A stretch of DNA of 64,000 nucleotides from Rossellomorea marisflavi (GCA_003667865.1 CP033051.1:3436501-3500500), one strand, 5' to 3'; shown: positions 10,150 to 19,947, numbered from the stretch's first letter. A program made the numbers and translations. The notes: generated by a model from the sequence alone, not told the origin.

Positions 10150-10262
10150 ACAGCGTTTGCTTTTCAGGAGCTGGTGTTGAGGCTCCCCGTCGCTTTGACT
10201 CCTGTGGGGCCTCTACAAGCTATTCCCGCAGGAGTTAAACAACTTCCGTTCCATGCAACTCA
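10150..10262. repeat. Dispersed repeat R1, copy 1 (degenerate)
   Basis: About 113 bp related to three other copies (20048, 31583, 55055). It keeps GAGGCTCCCCGTCGC, TATTCCCGCAGGAGT and ACTTCCGTTCC but has lost part of the left-hand GC-rich block. It lies downstream of the DHA2 pump gene. It has no open frame and no transposase. Confidence 0.8.
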
Positions 10263-10275
10263 GTAAATATAGAAA

Positions 10276-11652
10276 TCAACTTAATTGTATCTCTGTTTTT
10301 TTCTTGTTTTTAATATAAAAAACAAATATACACAACGCTCCGACCAGTAGTGCTGTTAGGCCTAAGTAAATATTTCTATAGATGGTTTCTGGTGTATAGT
10401 TCTTTTGAAGTGTAAGAAGGACACCGGTTATTGTGACTCCGAAGGCTCCACCAAAGAATTGTGTCAACTGTACCATTCCCATACCTGACCCTATTTCTTC
10501 AGTTTGTACAATTCTAGTTATTTCATTTGAAATGCTTGATGTTAGTGTTGCAAAACCTGTACTCATGAACATGTAGGTTATAAGAATAAAGTATGGCGAA
10601 ATTGTTGAGAGAAATCCAAACAGTGTTGTCGCAATAATTAAAAATACATTTCCCCCAAGCATAAGTGGTGGATTTCCGTAATGATCAATTAGCCTGCCAA
10701 TAAATTGAGCAGCAATTGCGGATAATATTGCCCCAGGGAAAATCATTAAACCGACTGTTGCTGCATCTTTCTCGAAAACTTCTGTTAATACAATAGGCAT
10801 TAAAAATAATGTTGCAAAGTGTGTAACAAAAGCACTAAAGCCTATAAATAATAGTTTTATATATTGTGTGTTACGAAGTAAAGATGGTTGTATAAATGGA
10901 AGATCTATTTTATGAACATGCTTCCACATTAAGAAAATAACGAAAATCGTAAAGATTAATATGATATAAGAGAACGTTGATAAGAACAGTAATAGCCCTG
11001 TAACTCCTAGTCCGGTTAATACTCCTCCGACCGTATCGAACCTTACTGGCCTCACATCTTCTTTCGGCAAGAGCTTCAAGAATACTGGAATAAATAATAG
11101 GACAAAGCATGTTACGAGAAAAAGAAAATTCCATCCAAGATATTGCGTGATGGCTCCTCCAATTACAGGACCTAAACCAAATCCAAGTGATGCTGCTGAG
11201 GAAATAAGAGCCATTGCCTTCCCTCTTCTTGAAACAGGGATGTATCTTCCTGCTAACACCATGGCTAATCCTGGTACAGCACCAGCTCCTGCAGCTTGAA
11301 ATACCCTTGCTAGTAACAAGAATATAAATTCATTTGAAAAGAAGCCAACAATGGAAGCTATTCCAAGAATCGATAATCCTATAAGTAGCAATCTAGAAAT
11401 CGGAATAAAATCAGATAATCGTGAATACGTTAACGTTGAAATAGCAAAGACAATTGAATATCCCGAAACAATCCAGGAAGCTGTTGATGAATTTAAAGAC
11501 AAGTCCTCTAATACTGAAGGTAATGCAACATTGAACATTGTTGTGTTCATAACAACTAACCAGACGGTAAAACTCCATAAGAGAATAATTTTACTTTCTG
11601 GAATGACCTCTGTCTTATTATATTGTGAGGCATTGATTGAAACTGAAGACAT
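10276..11652 (-). CDS. DHA2-family MFS efflux transporter (14 spans), TetL-like
   Basis: Proton-driven drug or metabolite exporter of 458 residues. Features of the 14-span DHA2 family: motif A-like loop YSRLSDFIPISRLLLIG, motif C in span 5 (GFGLGPVIGGAI), and ARVFQAAGAGAVPGLAMVLA as in Tet(L)/Tet(K)-type proteins. The central VHKIDLPFIQPSLL and the C-terminal GSGMGMVQLTQFFGGAFGV also follow the Tet(L) layout. Similarity does not establish tetracycline as substrate. ATG at 11652 follows GGTGGGA. The gene is monocistronic, with repeat R1 after its stop. No regulator gene adjoins. Confidence 0.85.
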   Translation of the reverse strand: MSSVSINASQYNKTEVIPESKIILLWSFTVWLVVMNTTMFNVALPSVLEDLSLNSSTASWIVSGYSIVFAISTLTYSRLSDFIPISRLLLIGLSILGIASIVGFFSNEFIFLLLARVFQAAGAGAVPGLAMVLAGRYIPVSRRGKAMALISSAASLGFGLGPVIGGAITQYLGWNFLFLVTCFVLLFIPVFLKLLPKEDVRPVRFDTVGGVLTGLGVTGLLLFLSTFSYIILIFTIFVIFLMWKHVHKIDLPFIQPSLLRNTQYIKLLFIGFSAFVTHFATLFLMPIVLTEVFEKDAATVGLMIFPGAILSAIAAQFIGRLIDHYGNPPLMLGGNVFLIIATTLFGFLSTISPYFILITYMFMSTGFATLTSSISNEITRIVQTEEIGSGMGMVQLTQFFGGAFGVTITGVLLTLQKNYTPETIYRNIYLGLTALLVGALCIFVFYIKNKKKTEIQLS

Positions 11653-11837
11653 AGTATCCCACCTATTTGATCATTCATATATTCTATAATAATTCTTATA
11701 AGCTTTTTATTAAAGAATATTATCTCGAGTTTCGAAATATTTATTTTAAATAAGTTACACGAGGTGCTTTTGAGTCGAGTATTTCTCTTTCACAATAAAA
11801 ACTCCTTTTAAATCCTTTCTCATTAGAATTTTTATGA

Positions 11838-11860
11838 TATAATGAATGAACATTCATTCA
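11838..11860 (+). promoter_or_regulatory. -10 box overlapped by a FadR-like TetR operator
   Basis: TATAAT at 11838-11843 is followed by TGAATGAACATTCATTCA (11843-11860), sharing its last T. The B. subtilis FadR (YsiA) consensus is, to my knowledge, TGAATGAMTANTCATTCA; this site differs only at the ninth base. Placement over the transcription start suggests repression released by long-chain acyl-CoA. The -35 region is weak. Confidence 0.65.
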
Positions 11861-11878
11861 ATACTATGAGGTGATAAC

Positions 11879-12766
11879 ATGAACAGAATCGGTCCAATTC
11901 ATATCCTTGAAGGACCAAGTAGAAGTAAAGTTCCATTTTCACGAAGCCTATTCATTCAATCTTCTGTGAATGTATTAATTGATACTGGTGCTGAATCCGA
12001 GCTACTACAAAGGATTAAACATGACAATGGTGTAGACCTTGTGATCAATACACATTATCACCCTGATCATACGAGACATAACTACCTTTTTTCTTCTACT
12101 GATACATTAATAAACCAAATTGAATATAAAACAGCTAGTACCATTGATGATATTGCCAAACAAAATGGCATTTATCAGGAGTGGGGTCCACAAGGCGTTG
12201 AAAAGTGGAAACATAGTATTCCTCAAAAGTGGACGGATTCTCTAAATACAATTACAGGATCATATTCTTACAATGAAGAGTATCGTTTTGGAGATGTTAA
12301 AGTGTTCTTTCTGCATACTCCAGGACACACAAAAGGTTTTGCATGTCCATACTTTCCGGACTTAGGTACCGTATATGTTGGAGATTATGATATGACTCGA
12401 TTTGGTCCCTGGTACAATGGTACTGATGGAAACATACAGGAATTTATTGAATCTGGAAAACGATTAGTAGAACTAGATGCTGAGACATATATAACAGGAC
12501 ATCAAAAAGGAACTTTTACAAAAAATGAGTTTAAACAAGAAATGAAAAAATACCTTGAGATTATTGAGCAAAGAGATGAACGTATACTAGAGTATGTTAA
12601 CCAAGGATTAACTTTTGAAGAAATAACGGATATTGGAATCTTCTATCCAAAAAGTGTTTTAAGCGAGCCTCTCTTAAAAACATGGGAGCGAAGTGGAATA
12701 CGAAAACACTTAGAACGTCTCGGCAAAACCGTCCCGAATTCAGAAAACATTTTTGTGACAACATAA
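11879..12766 (+). CDS. Metallo-beta-lactamase-fold hydrolase
   Basis: Metal-dependent hydrolase of 295 residues, cytosolic. Metal ligands are visible: THYHPDH (HxHxDH motif), the His in HTPGHTKG, and Asp in VGDYD; a C-terminal His is in ITGHQKG. The ordinary MBL motif order is complete, so the protein should be catalytic, but the substrate (lactone, thioester or other) cannot be told. ATG at 11879 follows GAGGTG. The FadR-like operator just upstream hints at a role tied to acyl-CoA supply, which is inference. It is monocistronic and followed by hairpin repeat R2. Confidence 0.85.
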   Translation: MNRIGPIHILEGPSRSKVPFSRSLFIQSSVNVLIDTGAESELLQRIKHDNGVDLVINTHYHPDHTRHNYLFSSTDTLINQIEYKTASTIDDIAKQNGIYQEWGPQGVEKWKHSIPQKWTDSLNTITGSYSYNEEYRFGDVKVFFLHTPGHTKGFACPYFPDLGTVYVGDYDMTRFGPWYNGTDGNIQEFIESGKRLVELDAETYITGHQKGTFTKNEFKQEMKKYLEIIEQRDERILEYVNQGLTFEEITDIGIFYPKSVLSEPLLKTWERSGIRKHLERLGKTVPNSENIFVTT

Positions 12767-12805
12767 ACATACTAACAAAATTAATTAAGCATCTTGAAAA
12801 AAGAC

Positions 12806-12900
12806 ATATAAAGACCCGAACTATTAGGCGAATGATTTGATTGAATCTCACCTAATAATTCGGGTTTATCAATGGCTAAAAAACTTATGTCCCTGACTCT
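12806..12900. repeat. Hairpin repeat R2, copy A
   Basis: About 95 bp shared with 27186-27283. It contains ACCCGAAC.ATTAGGCGAAT, TTCGGGTTTATCA and then ACTTATGTCCC. CCCGAA/TTCGGG and TATTAGG/CCTAATA form a hairpin. It lies between convergent genes and may serve as a terminator, although no T-tract follows directly. Confidence 0.75.
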
Positions 12901-12903
12901 TTT

Positions 12904-13176
12904 TTACTCATCTTCCGAATCAAGAATTGTTTCAAAAGCTGCTGAAACTTTTTCAAATTCATCATCACTTTCAATAGCTTCCACTTCTCCATCTTCATCC
13001 ACTCTTAAAAAGAATAGATCAATATCTTCTTCTGACTCCTTGATCAACTCTTCCACAAAAGCAACCGCTACATATTCTCGACCATCAATCTCCATAATTC
13101 CTAATACCTCAACATCCTGTTCCTCTTCATCAGCATCAATAATCGAGAAAATTTCACCTACTTCAATTTTTTCCAT
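12904..13176 (-). CDS. DUF1292 acidic protein (YrzB-like)
   Basis: A 90-residue, very acidic protein (MEKIEVGEIFSIIDADEEEQ; VDEDGEVEAIESDDEFE) matching the DUF1292/YrzB family of Firmicutes, which has no known biochemical role. ATG at 13176 follows GAGGGGA. Here it stands alone, not in the yrrK-yrrL-yrzB setting usual in Bacillus, so it may be a paralogue. Confidence 0.75.
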   Translation of the reverse strand: MEKIEVGEIFSIIDADEEEQDVEVLGIMEIDGREYVAVAFVEELIKESEEDIDLFFLRVDEDGEVEAIESDDEFEKVSAAFETILDSEDE

Positions 13177-13247
13177 TAACGATTCCCCTCCTCTTTTTTA
13201 ATCCTTTTTCTATACTGCCACTTTCTTTGAAAAAACATGCTTTAAAG

Positions 13248-14189
13248 CTATTTTTTTACAGTGCCGATTTCGTTCTCTACATCTTTATACCTATGTGTTT
13301 TCTTCAAGCGAAACTTTATTGTGCCTGTCCCTAATATTACACCAAAGATAATACAACTAAAACCGACAATATGCTTCATAACGATTTGTTCTCCTAAAAA
13401 CAGTGATGAACCCATAATCGAAAAGAATGGGGACAAATTAATGAAGATTGATGTAGTACTAGCCCCAAGCTGTTGAATAGCATAGTTATAGATGACATGC
13501 CCTATTCCTGTAGCGAATATTGCTGAGCCTATAAATACCCACCATACATAAGTAGGAATTTCAGTATAAGGAGTATGTGCATTAGTTGGACTATAAAAGC
13601 TTGCTACCAGTAAGAGAATTGAACCAATCGTTAGCATCATACCAGTCATTTGGATCGAATTCATATCATTTGTAAGCTTTTTTATTAAAATAAAACTAAT
13701 TGCTTGTGTAATAACAGCTCCTAATATATAGAGATCGCCAATTGATAATCCTGATAATCCTCCTCCATCGTTCATGACAATAACATATACTCCAATTAGA
13801 GCAACGAGTATACCAAGAGACTTTGATAGAGTAAGTCGCTCATTAAGAAAGACCATTGCCAAGATTGAAGTTGACAACGGAATAAGTCCCAGAATCAAAC
13901 CTGCATTTGTTGCTGTTGTTTCCATCAGTCCAATCGCTAGAAAGAAATGATGACCAACTACTCCAAAACAACCAGCAATCGTAATACCGATAACGTTTTT
14001 TACAGACATCTTTTTAAATCTTTTCATAAATACTAAACAAATTAACACAACGATTCCAGCTAAAAGAACACGAAAGCCTTGAATGGTTACAGCAGGAAAA
14101 TAGGAAACTAGTATTTTAATAGCAGATACGTTAAATCCCCAAACCACCATTAAAATAAATAACACAAAATATAAAGCCCACTTTGACAC
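13248..14189 (-). CDS. EamA-family drug/metabolite transporter (first of two)
   Basis: A 313-residue membrane protein with ten hydrophobic spans as two EamA halves (GFNVSAIKILVSYFPAVTIQ and, in the second half, GAVITQAISFILIKKL...). It probably exports a small metabolite or amino acid. GTG at 14189 is the start, with AAGAAGG upstream. It lies 110 bp downstream of two luciferase-like oxidoreductases, and a second EamA gene lies on their other side. The substrate is unknown. Confidence 0.85.
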   Translation of the reverse strand: MSKWALYFVLFILMVVWGFNVSAIKILVSYFPAVTIQGFRVLLAGIVVLICLVFMKRFKKMSVKNVIGITIAGCFGVVGHHFFLAIGLMETTATNAGLILGLIPLSTSILAMVFLNERLTLSKSLGILVALIGVYVIVMNDGGGLSGLSIGDLYILGAVITQAISFILIKKLTNDMNSIQMTGMMLTIGSILLLVASFYSPTNAHTPYTEIPTYVWWVFIGSAIFATGIGHVIYNYAIQQLGASTTSIFINLSPFFSIMGSSLFLGEQIVMKHIVGFSCIIFGVILGTGTIKFRLKKTHRYKDVENEIGTVKK

Positions 14190-14298
14190 AAGATGCCCTT
14201 CTTTCTAAATGTTTTCCTGAATGAAACGTTTTGTAAACAACAGAAAGGTCAAGTAAAAGGGATTTTACTCGACCTATTCTAATCATACATTGAAAATT

Positions 14299-15312
14299 CT
14301 ATTTTAAAAACAGTTCTTTTATTAATGTATAGGAATTTAATCTATCTTCAAAGTCGTATATTGGACAATTGATGATGAGCTCATCTGCCCCAGTTTCCGC
14401 TATAAACTTCTCTAGCTTTCTTTTTACCGTTTCAGGACTTCCAATAATGCTTGATCGTAGCTGATTGTCGACAGTCATCTTCTCAAATGGCCCCCACAAT
14501 TCATCCATAGAATCTACAGGTGGCTTCATCATGCCTGGTCTTCCTCGAATTAGACTAAGGAATGATTGATACAAAGAGGTTGCAAGATATTCTGCTTTTT
14601 CGTCTGTTTCTGCAGCAATAATATTTACACCAAGCATGACATATGGATGATCTAATACATCAGAAGGTTCAAAATGGTTACGATATAGCTCAACAGCTGG
14701 AATCGTATAATCTGGAGAGAAATGGCTTGCGAATGCAAATGGTAAACCCTTTCTTGCTGCGAGCTGTGCACTAAATCCACTTGATCCTAACAAATAAATG
14801 GGGATCGATAATCCTTCACCAGGTATTGCACGTATACTCTTTGGATTCTGTTTGTTTGATTCAAAATAGCCACGTAATTCCTCAAGTTGTTGTGGAAAAT
14901 CGTCTGCGTTTCTCAGGTCTCTTCTTAGAGCCTTCGCAGTTAATTGATCACTGCCCGGTGCTCTTCCTAGCCCAAGATCGATTCTTCCAGGATACATTGA
15001 TTCTAACGTACCGAATTGCTCTGCGATAACTAAAGGTGCATGATTTGGCAGCATAATTCCACCAGATCCTACTCGAATCGTTTTCGTTCCTCCTGCAATA
15101 TAACCAATTAGGACAGAAGTGGCGGAGCTAGCAATTCCAGGCATGTTATGATGCTCCGCTACCCAATAGCGATGATAGCCAAGGTTTTCTACATGTTGTG
15201 CAAGCTTAAGCGTATTTGTAAATGTTGCGGTAGCATTGCCCCCTTCCACAATAGCTGCAAGGTCTAAAACAGATATACGTACATCATGAAATATATTTGA
15301 TTCTTTCATCAT
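14299..15312 (-). CDS. Luciferase-like flavin-dependent monooxygenase (first of two)
   Basis: LLM-class oxidoreductase of 337 residues with the TIM-barrel family marks [32 protein letters not shown] and [15 protein letters not shown]. It should use reduced FMN and oxygen, or F420 in related groups; the substrate is unknown. ATG-ATG at 15312/15309 follows AAAGGAGA, either could be used. It is a close paralogue of the next gene upstream (16329-15364), with 51 bp between, so the two are probably cotranscribed and may form a heterodimer as luciferases do. Confidence 0.87.
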   Translation of the reverse strand: MMKESNIFHDVRISVLDLAAIVEGGNATATFTNTLKLAQHVENLGYHRYWVAEHHNMPGIASSATSVLIGYIAGGTKTIRVGSGGIMLPNHAPLVIAEQFGTLESMYPGRIDLGLGRAPGSDQLTAKALRRDLRNADDFPQQLEELRGYFESNKQNPKSIRAIPGEGLSIPIYLLGSSGFSAQLAARKGLPFAFASHFSPDYTIPAVELYRNHFEPSDVLDHPYVMLGVNIIAAETDEKAEYLATSLYQSFLSLIRGRPGMMKPPVDSMDELWGPFEKMTVDNQLRSSIIGSPETVKRKLEKFIAETGADELIINCPIYDFEDRLNSYTLIKELFLK

Positions 15313-15363
15313 AGGTCTCCTTTAAAAGTTATGTATAGTAAAGAGTAGAACGAGACGCCATAA

Positions 15364-16329
15364 TTAGCAAATCATTTGCTTAGCAAGTAACTCAAAAGAA
15401 TGTAATCTTTCTTGATAGCTTGATGGAATGGTTACAATCATCCATTCATCAGCATTGTATGATTTTTGTAGGGTATGTAATCTTTTCTCTACAGATTCAG
15501 GTGTTCCAAAAATGATCTTACTATGTAAGTTTTTTAGTATTTGATTACGTTCTGTTATAGTGGTTGCCGAACTTGATGTAGAAGTAAATTTACTTCTTGT
15601 GAAATAATGATTTAAGGCTAGTTCTTCTGCTTTTTCCAGTGTTTCAGCACATAATATAGACACAGCCACAATGGCATAAGGTTTTTTGTCTGGGTGCAAT
15701 GACATAAATGTTGTTTTATACTCTGAGATGATATCGGATCCGTCTTCATCGCTCATAAATTGACCAAAAGCATAGTATGTACCCATTTCTGCGGCAAGTA
15801 GAGCACTTTTTCGACTTGTTCCTAAAATCCAAGGTCTTGGAGAATAAGTAGGAACTGGGGTCGGCTTGACCTTTGAAAAAATAGAATCATGAGGAAAATC
15901 ATTTCGTAAAAAATGAAGCAATTCCTTAACCTTTTCAGGCATTTTCCAAACCTCTTGAAGATAGGCATCGGAAAGTGCTTCTGTCGCTTCAGCAGACCCT
16001 CCTGGTGCCCTTCCTATTCCTAAATCAATTCTTCCTGGGAATAGTGTTGCTAATAAATTAAAGGATTCTGCAATTTTATAAGGTTTATAATGTGGCAACA
16101 AAATAGCTCCTGCCCCTAGAGAAATTGTATTCGTATGAGCACCAATGTACGGAATCAACACTTCGGGGGCAGGACATGTTAATTCCTTCATATTATGATG
16201 CTCTGCAACCCAAAAGCGGCTAAATCCCCATTTTTCTGCATAGGTTGCAAGCTTAACGGTTTCACTTAAAGCTCTTTCTGAACTTGCCCCTTCAAGTATT
16301 GGAACTTGGTCAAGAATACTAAGCTTCAT
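15364..16329 (-). CDS. Luciferase-like flavin-dependent monooxygenase (second of two)
   Basis: A 321-residue LLM-class enzyme, starting MKLSILDQVPILEG, with [37 protein letters not shown] and PGRIDLGIGRAPGG. ATG at 16329 is preferred over the GTG twelve bases upstream because AGGTGG is then well spaced. Same family and order as the neighbouring paralogue but shorter and clearly diverged, so the pair is an old duplication. The reaction is unknown. Confidence 0.87.
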   Translation of the reverse strand: MKLSILDQVPILEGASSERALSETVKLATYAEKWGFSRFWVAEHHNMKELTCPAPEVLIPYIGAHTNTISLGAGAILLPHYKPYKIAESFNLLATLFPGRIDLGIGRAPGGSAEATEALSDAYLQEVWKMPEKVKELLHFLRNDFPHDSIFSKVKPTPVPTYSPRPWILGTSRKSALLAAEMGTYYAFGQFMSDEDGSDIISEYKTTFMSLHPDKKPYAIVAVSILCAETLEKAEELALNHYFTRSKFTSTSSSATTITERNQILKNLHSKIIFGTPESVEKRLHTLQKSYNADEWMIVTIPSSYQERLHSFELLAKQMIC

Positions 16330-16481
16330 CAATTTCACCACCTATGTTTATTTCTACTATTCGATAAAAAAATTATATTTCTTGCATGATGCGTCACCTT
16401 ATATCGTAAAGCAAATAATGTGCTTCAAATGCTATTAATAATTGAAGGAACAATTACTGTTAGCGCCATTTTTTTAACATA

Positions 16482-17393
16482 TTACCTCCTTCGATTACTG
16501 ATAATAGGAAGCTGACCATTTACAAACACGACACCTACAATTATAACCATTCCCCCAAATACACTTAATATAATGAACTTTTCATGAAGTAATAAAATAG
16601 CTGCTACTAGTGTAGCAAGTGGTTCTAAATATAGGAACATAGACACCTGTGAAGCCTTAAGAACCGAGTGTGCTTTCGCCCAGTACCAGTAAGCAACTCC
16701 TGACACAAATACTCCTAAAAATAGTAAATGACCCCATTCCGTAACCGTTAACGTCCCCATATCCTCCCAGCCTCTATTCCGGGTTAAAAACGGAATGGTT
16801 AGGAAGAAGCCAATCATGCTCATATAAAAAGTCACGACAAGTGCTGACATGTTTAAATTAAGTTTCTTTAATAGAATGGAATAGATTGCCCAATTTAATG
16901 TACTGAGAATCATAAAGAAATAACCAATACTGAGTGACAGGCCTATTGATTGTCCACCTCTGCTTGCTGTAATTAAGAGTACACCAAAAATAGCAAGAAT
17001 CATGCCAAATGCTTTTCTTATGTTCATTTTCTCATGCAAGAAAAACATAGAAAGCAGAACAGTGAAAACGGGAGAAAAGGAAATAAGCCACCCTGCTGAG
17101 GACGCTTCTATAGTTAGTAATGCACTAGCTTGAAGAACCTGGTGAACAAAAACTCCAAGAATACCAAGCACCATTAAATGTGGGATACTAGAAATTGGTA
17201 TCCTAAGTTTTTCTTTCAATAGTAAGATCAGAATTAATAAAAAAAGTGCACCAATTCCGAACCGAATGACTAATAATGAAAATGGGTCTAATTTATCCAA
17301 TACTGCTTTTGTTGAAACAAATGAAATTCCCCAGAATGTAATGGACATTGTAGCATATAAGGAAGCTCCGACCTTTTGGTTTACTGGTGTCAT
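16482..17393 (-). CDS. EamA-family drug/metabolite transporter (second of two)
   Basis: A 303-residue ten-span DMT permease (SITFWGISFVSTKAVLDKL; APVFTVLLSMFFLHEKMNIR type EamA repeats). ATG at 17393 follows TAGGAGTG; the GTG nine bases earlier overlaps poor spacing. It lies upstream of the two monooxygenase genes on the same strand with 152 bp between, so joint transcription is possible but not required. It is not a recent copy of the 13248-14189 transporter; the sequences differ throughout. Confidence 0.85.
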   Translation of the reverse strand: MTPVNQKVGASLYATMSITFWGISFVSTKAVLDKLDPFSLLVIRFGIGALFLLILILLLKEKLRIPISSIPHLMVLGILGVFVHQVLQASALLTIEASSAGWLISFSPVFTVLLSMFFLHEKMNIRKAFGMILAIFGVLLITASRGGQSIGLSLSIGYFFMILSTLNWAIYSILLKKLNLNMSALVVTFYMSMIGFFLTIPFLTRNRGWEDMGTLTVTEWGHLLFLGVFVSGVAYWYWAKAHSVLKASQVSMFLYLEPLATLVAAILLLHEKFIILSVFGGMVIIVGVVFVNGQLPIISNRRR

Positions 17394-17582
17394 ATAAAAC
17401 ACTCCTACTATTTGGGCTTATATATTCATCATATGCTTGTCCAATAGGAGCATGCCGATAGTTTGGTAACCTTCTAGAGTAATCATATCATTTAACCGCA
17501 ATCTGAAAATTTCTTCTACTAATGTAGTAAATATTTGGTATTATTATCTTAGTTTGATTACTAGTTTGTGGGAGTGCTTTCT

Positions 17583-18854
17583 ATGGTCAGAAAAGGATTT
17601 ACGTTTATTCGCAATCATCTCTCTACTTATTTTTTCTTATTATTTTTCTTTATTCTTTTTGTTGTTGCTTTAAATTCATTACTATTATTTAAGATAGAAT
17701 ACACACAAACATCATTGTTATTCTTCATTATTCCATACGCTATTCTTACCGGGATTAGTATGTATCTACTCATTTCATTATTTAGAACTAGGGACATAAT
17801 CAAACAGAATATAGAAAGTGAAGAACGCTACAAAAAATTAATTGATCATCATCCTGATGGGATCGTAATTCATGAACAAGGTCGGGTTGTGTATGCAAAT
17901 TCTAGCGCACTAATGTACCTTGGTTATAACACTTCTGATGTATTAGGGAGGGAGATTCTAGATTTCGTTCACCCGTCAGGACATGATAAAATACTAAAAC
18001 GAGGGATAGAGATTTATAGTACAAAAAAAGATGTGATGTTCGATTTAAGTGAATATGAACTCATTTGTAGTGATGGTTCTTCTTTTTTTGTGGAATCAAA
18101 AGCAATTGTCTGTCAGTTTAACAATAAAAGATGTGTACAACTTGTGTTACGAGATATAAATGATCGAAAAAAGCAGGAAGAGCTATTAAAGGTATCTGAT
18201 AAATTAGCAGTTGTAGGACAGCTTGCAGCGGGAATTGCTCATGAAATTCGTAATCCTTTAACAAGTATAAAAGGGTTTATGCAAATGATGAAAGAGGCAA
18301 CAGACTCCCCTTTTTATTACGACATTATTCTAGGAGAGATTAATCGCATTCACCAAGTAACGAATGACTTCCTAATATTAGCTAAGCCTCAAGCAAAGGA
18401 TTTTTCTATCTTTGACTTAAATCAAATTTTAAAAGATACTATAACATTAATGCAGCCAGAAGCATTACTTCATAATGTTAGTTGTTCATTTCATCAGGGA
18501 AAGCAGATCCTCTCATTAGAATGTAACCAGAACGAGATAAAACAGGTGTACATTAACATTATTAAAAACTCAATTGAGGCTATGCCTAACGGAGGAACAC
18601 TAACAATTCGTTCTTCCCTAGAGCGAAATAAAATCGTAACAATTATTGAAGATACAGGGATTGGAATCCCTCAAGATCGATTAATCAATATTGGGCAACC
18701 CTTTTACACGTTAAAAGAAAAAGGGACAGGTCTAGGACTTATGACGACAATAAAAATTATTGAAAGACATAAAGGTACGTTTGATATAAATAGTACTGAA
18801 GGAAAAGGGACAATCGTAACAATTGAGTTCCCTTACAAAGAACAAGATTGGTGA
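17583..18854 (+). CDS. PAS sensor histidine kinase (sporulation-kinase type)
   Basis: Membrane sensor kinase of 423 residues: two N-terminal spans within the first 65 residues, a PAS domain about 80-195 (YKKLIDHHPDGIVIHEQGR), then HisKA with phospho-acceptor His near residue 220 (GIAHEIRNPLTSIKGF) and an ATPase with NIIKNSIEAMPNGG, EDTGIGIP and KGTGLGLM. This layout matches the KinA-KinE group that feeds the Bacillus sporulation phosphorelay, which fits the lack of an adjacent response regulator. ATG at 17583 follows GGGAG; an in-frame GTG lies 15 bases upstream. The target is inferred, not shown. Confidence 0.85.
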   Translation: MVRKGFTFIRNHLSTYFFLLFFFILFVVALNSLLLFKIEYTQTSLLFFIIPYAILTGISMYLLISLFRTRDIIKQNIESEERYKKLIDHHPDGIVIHEQGRVVYANSSALMYLGYNTSDVLGREILDFVHPSGHDKILKRGIEIYSTKKDVMFDLSEYELICSDGSSFFVESKAIVCQFNNKRCVQLVLRDINDRKKQEELLKVSDKLAVVGQLAAGIAHEIRNPLTSIKGFMQMMKEATDSPFYYDIILGEINRIHQVTNDFLILAKPQAKDFSIFDLNQILKDTITLMQPEALLHNVSCSFHQGKQILSLECNQNEIKQVYINIIKNSIEAMPNGGTLTIRSSLERNKIVTIIEDTGIGIPQDRLINIGQPFYTLKEKGTGLGLMTTIKIIERHKGTFDINSTEGKGTIVTIEFPYKEQDW

Positions 18855-18912
18855 TTATGTCATAACCAATCTTAGATTTCGAATCAAAATAGCGATTTAA
18901 GGAGCTGTTATT

Positions 18913-19311
18913 GTGCTTGAATATACAGAGATCCATCATGTTAGTCTTAACGTTTCAAATATTGAACAAGCAAGAACATTTTATAAAGATGTTCTGTGTT
19001 TACAAGAAATCTCTCGACCTAATTTTGGTTTTCCTGGAGCATGGTTTGCAATTCAACAACAGCAACTACACCTTATTGAAATGCCAGAATCACAAACAAT
19101 CAGAAAAGATAAAAGCTTAAGTAGCCGCGAAGGACATGTAGCTTTTCGTGTGAAGAACTATCAAACAACACTAGATTGGCTGCAACAAAAAGGTGTCGAT
19201 ATTTTAGAGAAACCTAATAATAAAAGCGGATTTTCTCAAATTTTTTGTGCTGACCCCGATGGAAATCTTATTGAATTAAATGTAGAACAAGATGAAAATA
19301 ATCATAAATAA
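18913..19311 (+). CDS. VOC-family protein (glyoxalase/dioxygenase fold)
   Basis: A 132-residue cytosolic protein with one vicinal-oxygen-chelate unit: IHHVSLNVSNIEQARTFYKD at the start, GHVAFRVKNYQTTLDWL in the middle and FCADPDGNLIELN at the end. The metal ligands expected are His near residue 8, His of GHVAF and Glu of LIEL. The start is GTG at 18913 with AAGGAG upstream, 58 bp after the kinase gene, so the two may be cotranscribed. Substrate unknown. Confidence 0.82.
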   Translation: MLEYTEIHHVSLNVSNIEQARTFYKDVLCLQEISRPNFGFPGAWFAIQQQQLHLIEMPESQTIRKDKSLSSREGHVAFRVKNYQTTLDWLQQKGVDILEKPNNKSGFSQIFCADPDGNLIELNVEQDENNHK

Positions 19312-19344
19312 GTAAAAGAGGGGCTGTAGCCCCTCTTTTACTTA
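19309..19344. terminator. Strong bidirectional terminator
   Basis: Perfect 15-bp stem AAGTAAAAGAGGGGC / GCCCCTCTTTTACTT with a 4-base loop at 19310-19343, between convergent genes. Confidence 0.92.
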
Positions 19345-19947
19345 TTTTGTATCTTCTATTTCATACACAAGTTGAAACATAAAACAATAAGCAATCTCTA
19401 AGGACTCACGTAATGTCATGTCTTCATGAAATCCTGCAACATGATTTAAAGCAAAATTCAAATCCCAAAGACCATCTTCTCCATTAAACAATGCACTAAA
19501 CTTTGGATCCTCTCCTTTTAATTCATTGGTAAGAAAGGATTTTATTTTAGGACCTATTTTCTTTTGTTGTTTTAATCCTAGAAGTACATTATAGCTTCTA
19601 AAGACGTCGTCTACTTCTAATGTCATCGCATCTACACCTAAGATATCAAACCAGTCAGATTCTATGTACACAAATTCCTCGATTGAAGAACGTAAAATGG
19701 AGATGTTATTGTCAAGAAAGGTTACGGGTTCTTCAGCAATAAGTTCTTCGGTTTCTTTGTTTAGTCTTTCTATGTAAACGTTAGTGAACCGTTGTGAAGA
19801 TGGTTTTACGGTAAACGAAACATCTTTTGAAAATTGAAATAGTTCTTTGTCTGCTAGTTGTTTTTCTTCTTTGAATAGTTCGATTGTATTTGATGATGAC
19901 TCATTGATTTGTTTTGTTATGTATTCTTCGACTTTTTTCTTTAACAT
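19342..19947 (-). CDS. Conserved hypothetical protein, 201 residues
   Basis: Cytosolic, helical and acidic, starting MLKKKVEEYITKQINESS, without signal, membrane segment or recognisable catalytic motif. ATG at 19947 follows CTAGGAGG. I recall similar Bacillus proteins carrying misleading aminotransferase names; nothing in the sequence supports that (no PLP-lysine motif). It is monocistronic and ends in the shared hairpin. Confidence 0.6.
   Translation of the reverse strand: MLKKKVEEYITKQINESSSNTIELFKEEKQLADKELFQFSKDVSFTVKPSSQRFTNVYIERLNKETEELIAEEPVTFLDNNISILRSSIEEFVYIESDWFDILGVDAMTLEVDDVFRSYNVLLGLKQQKKIGPKIKSFLTNELKGEDPKFSALFNGEDGLWDLNFALNHVAGFHEDMTLRESLEIAYCFMFQLVYEIEDTK

Noticed and set aside
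10276..11652. Calling the DHA2 pump a tetracycline resistance gene
   Set aside because: Family-level similarity to Tet(L) only; chromosomal context without mobile elements gives no support for that substrate.
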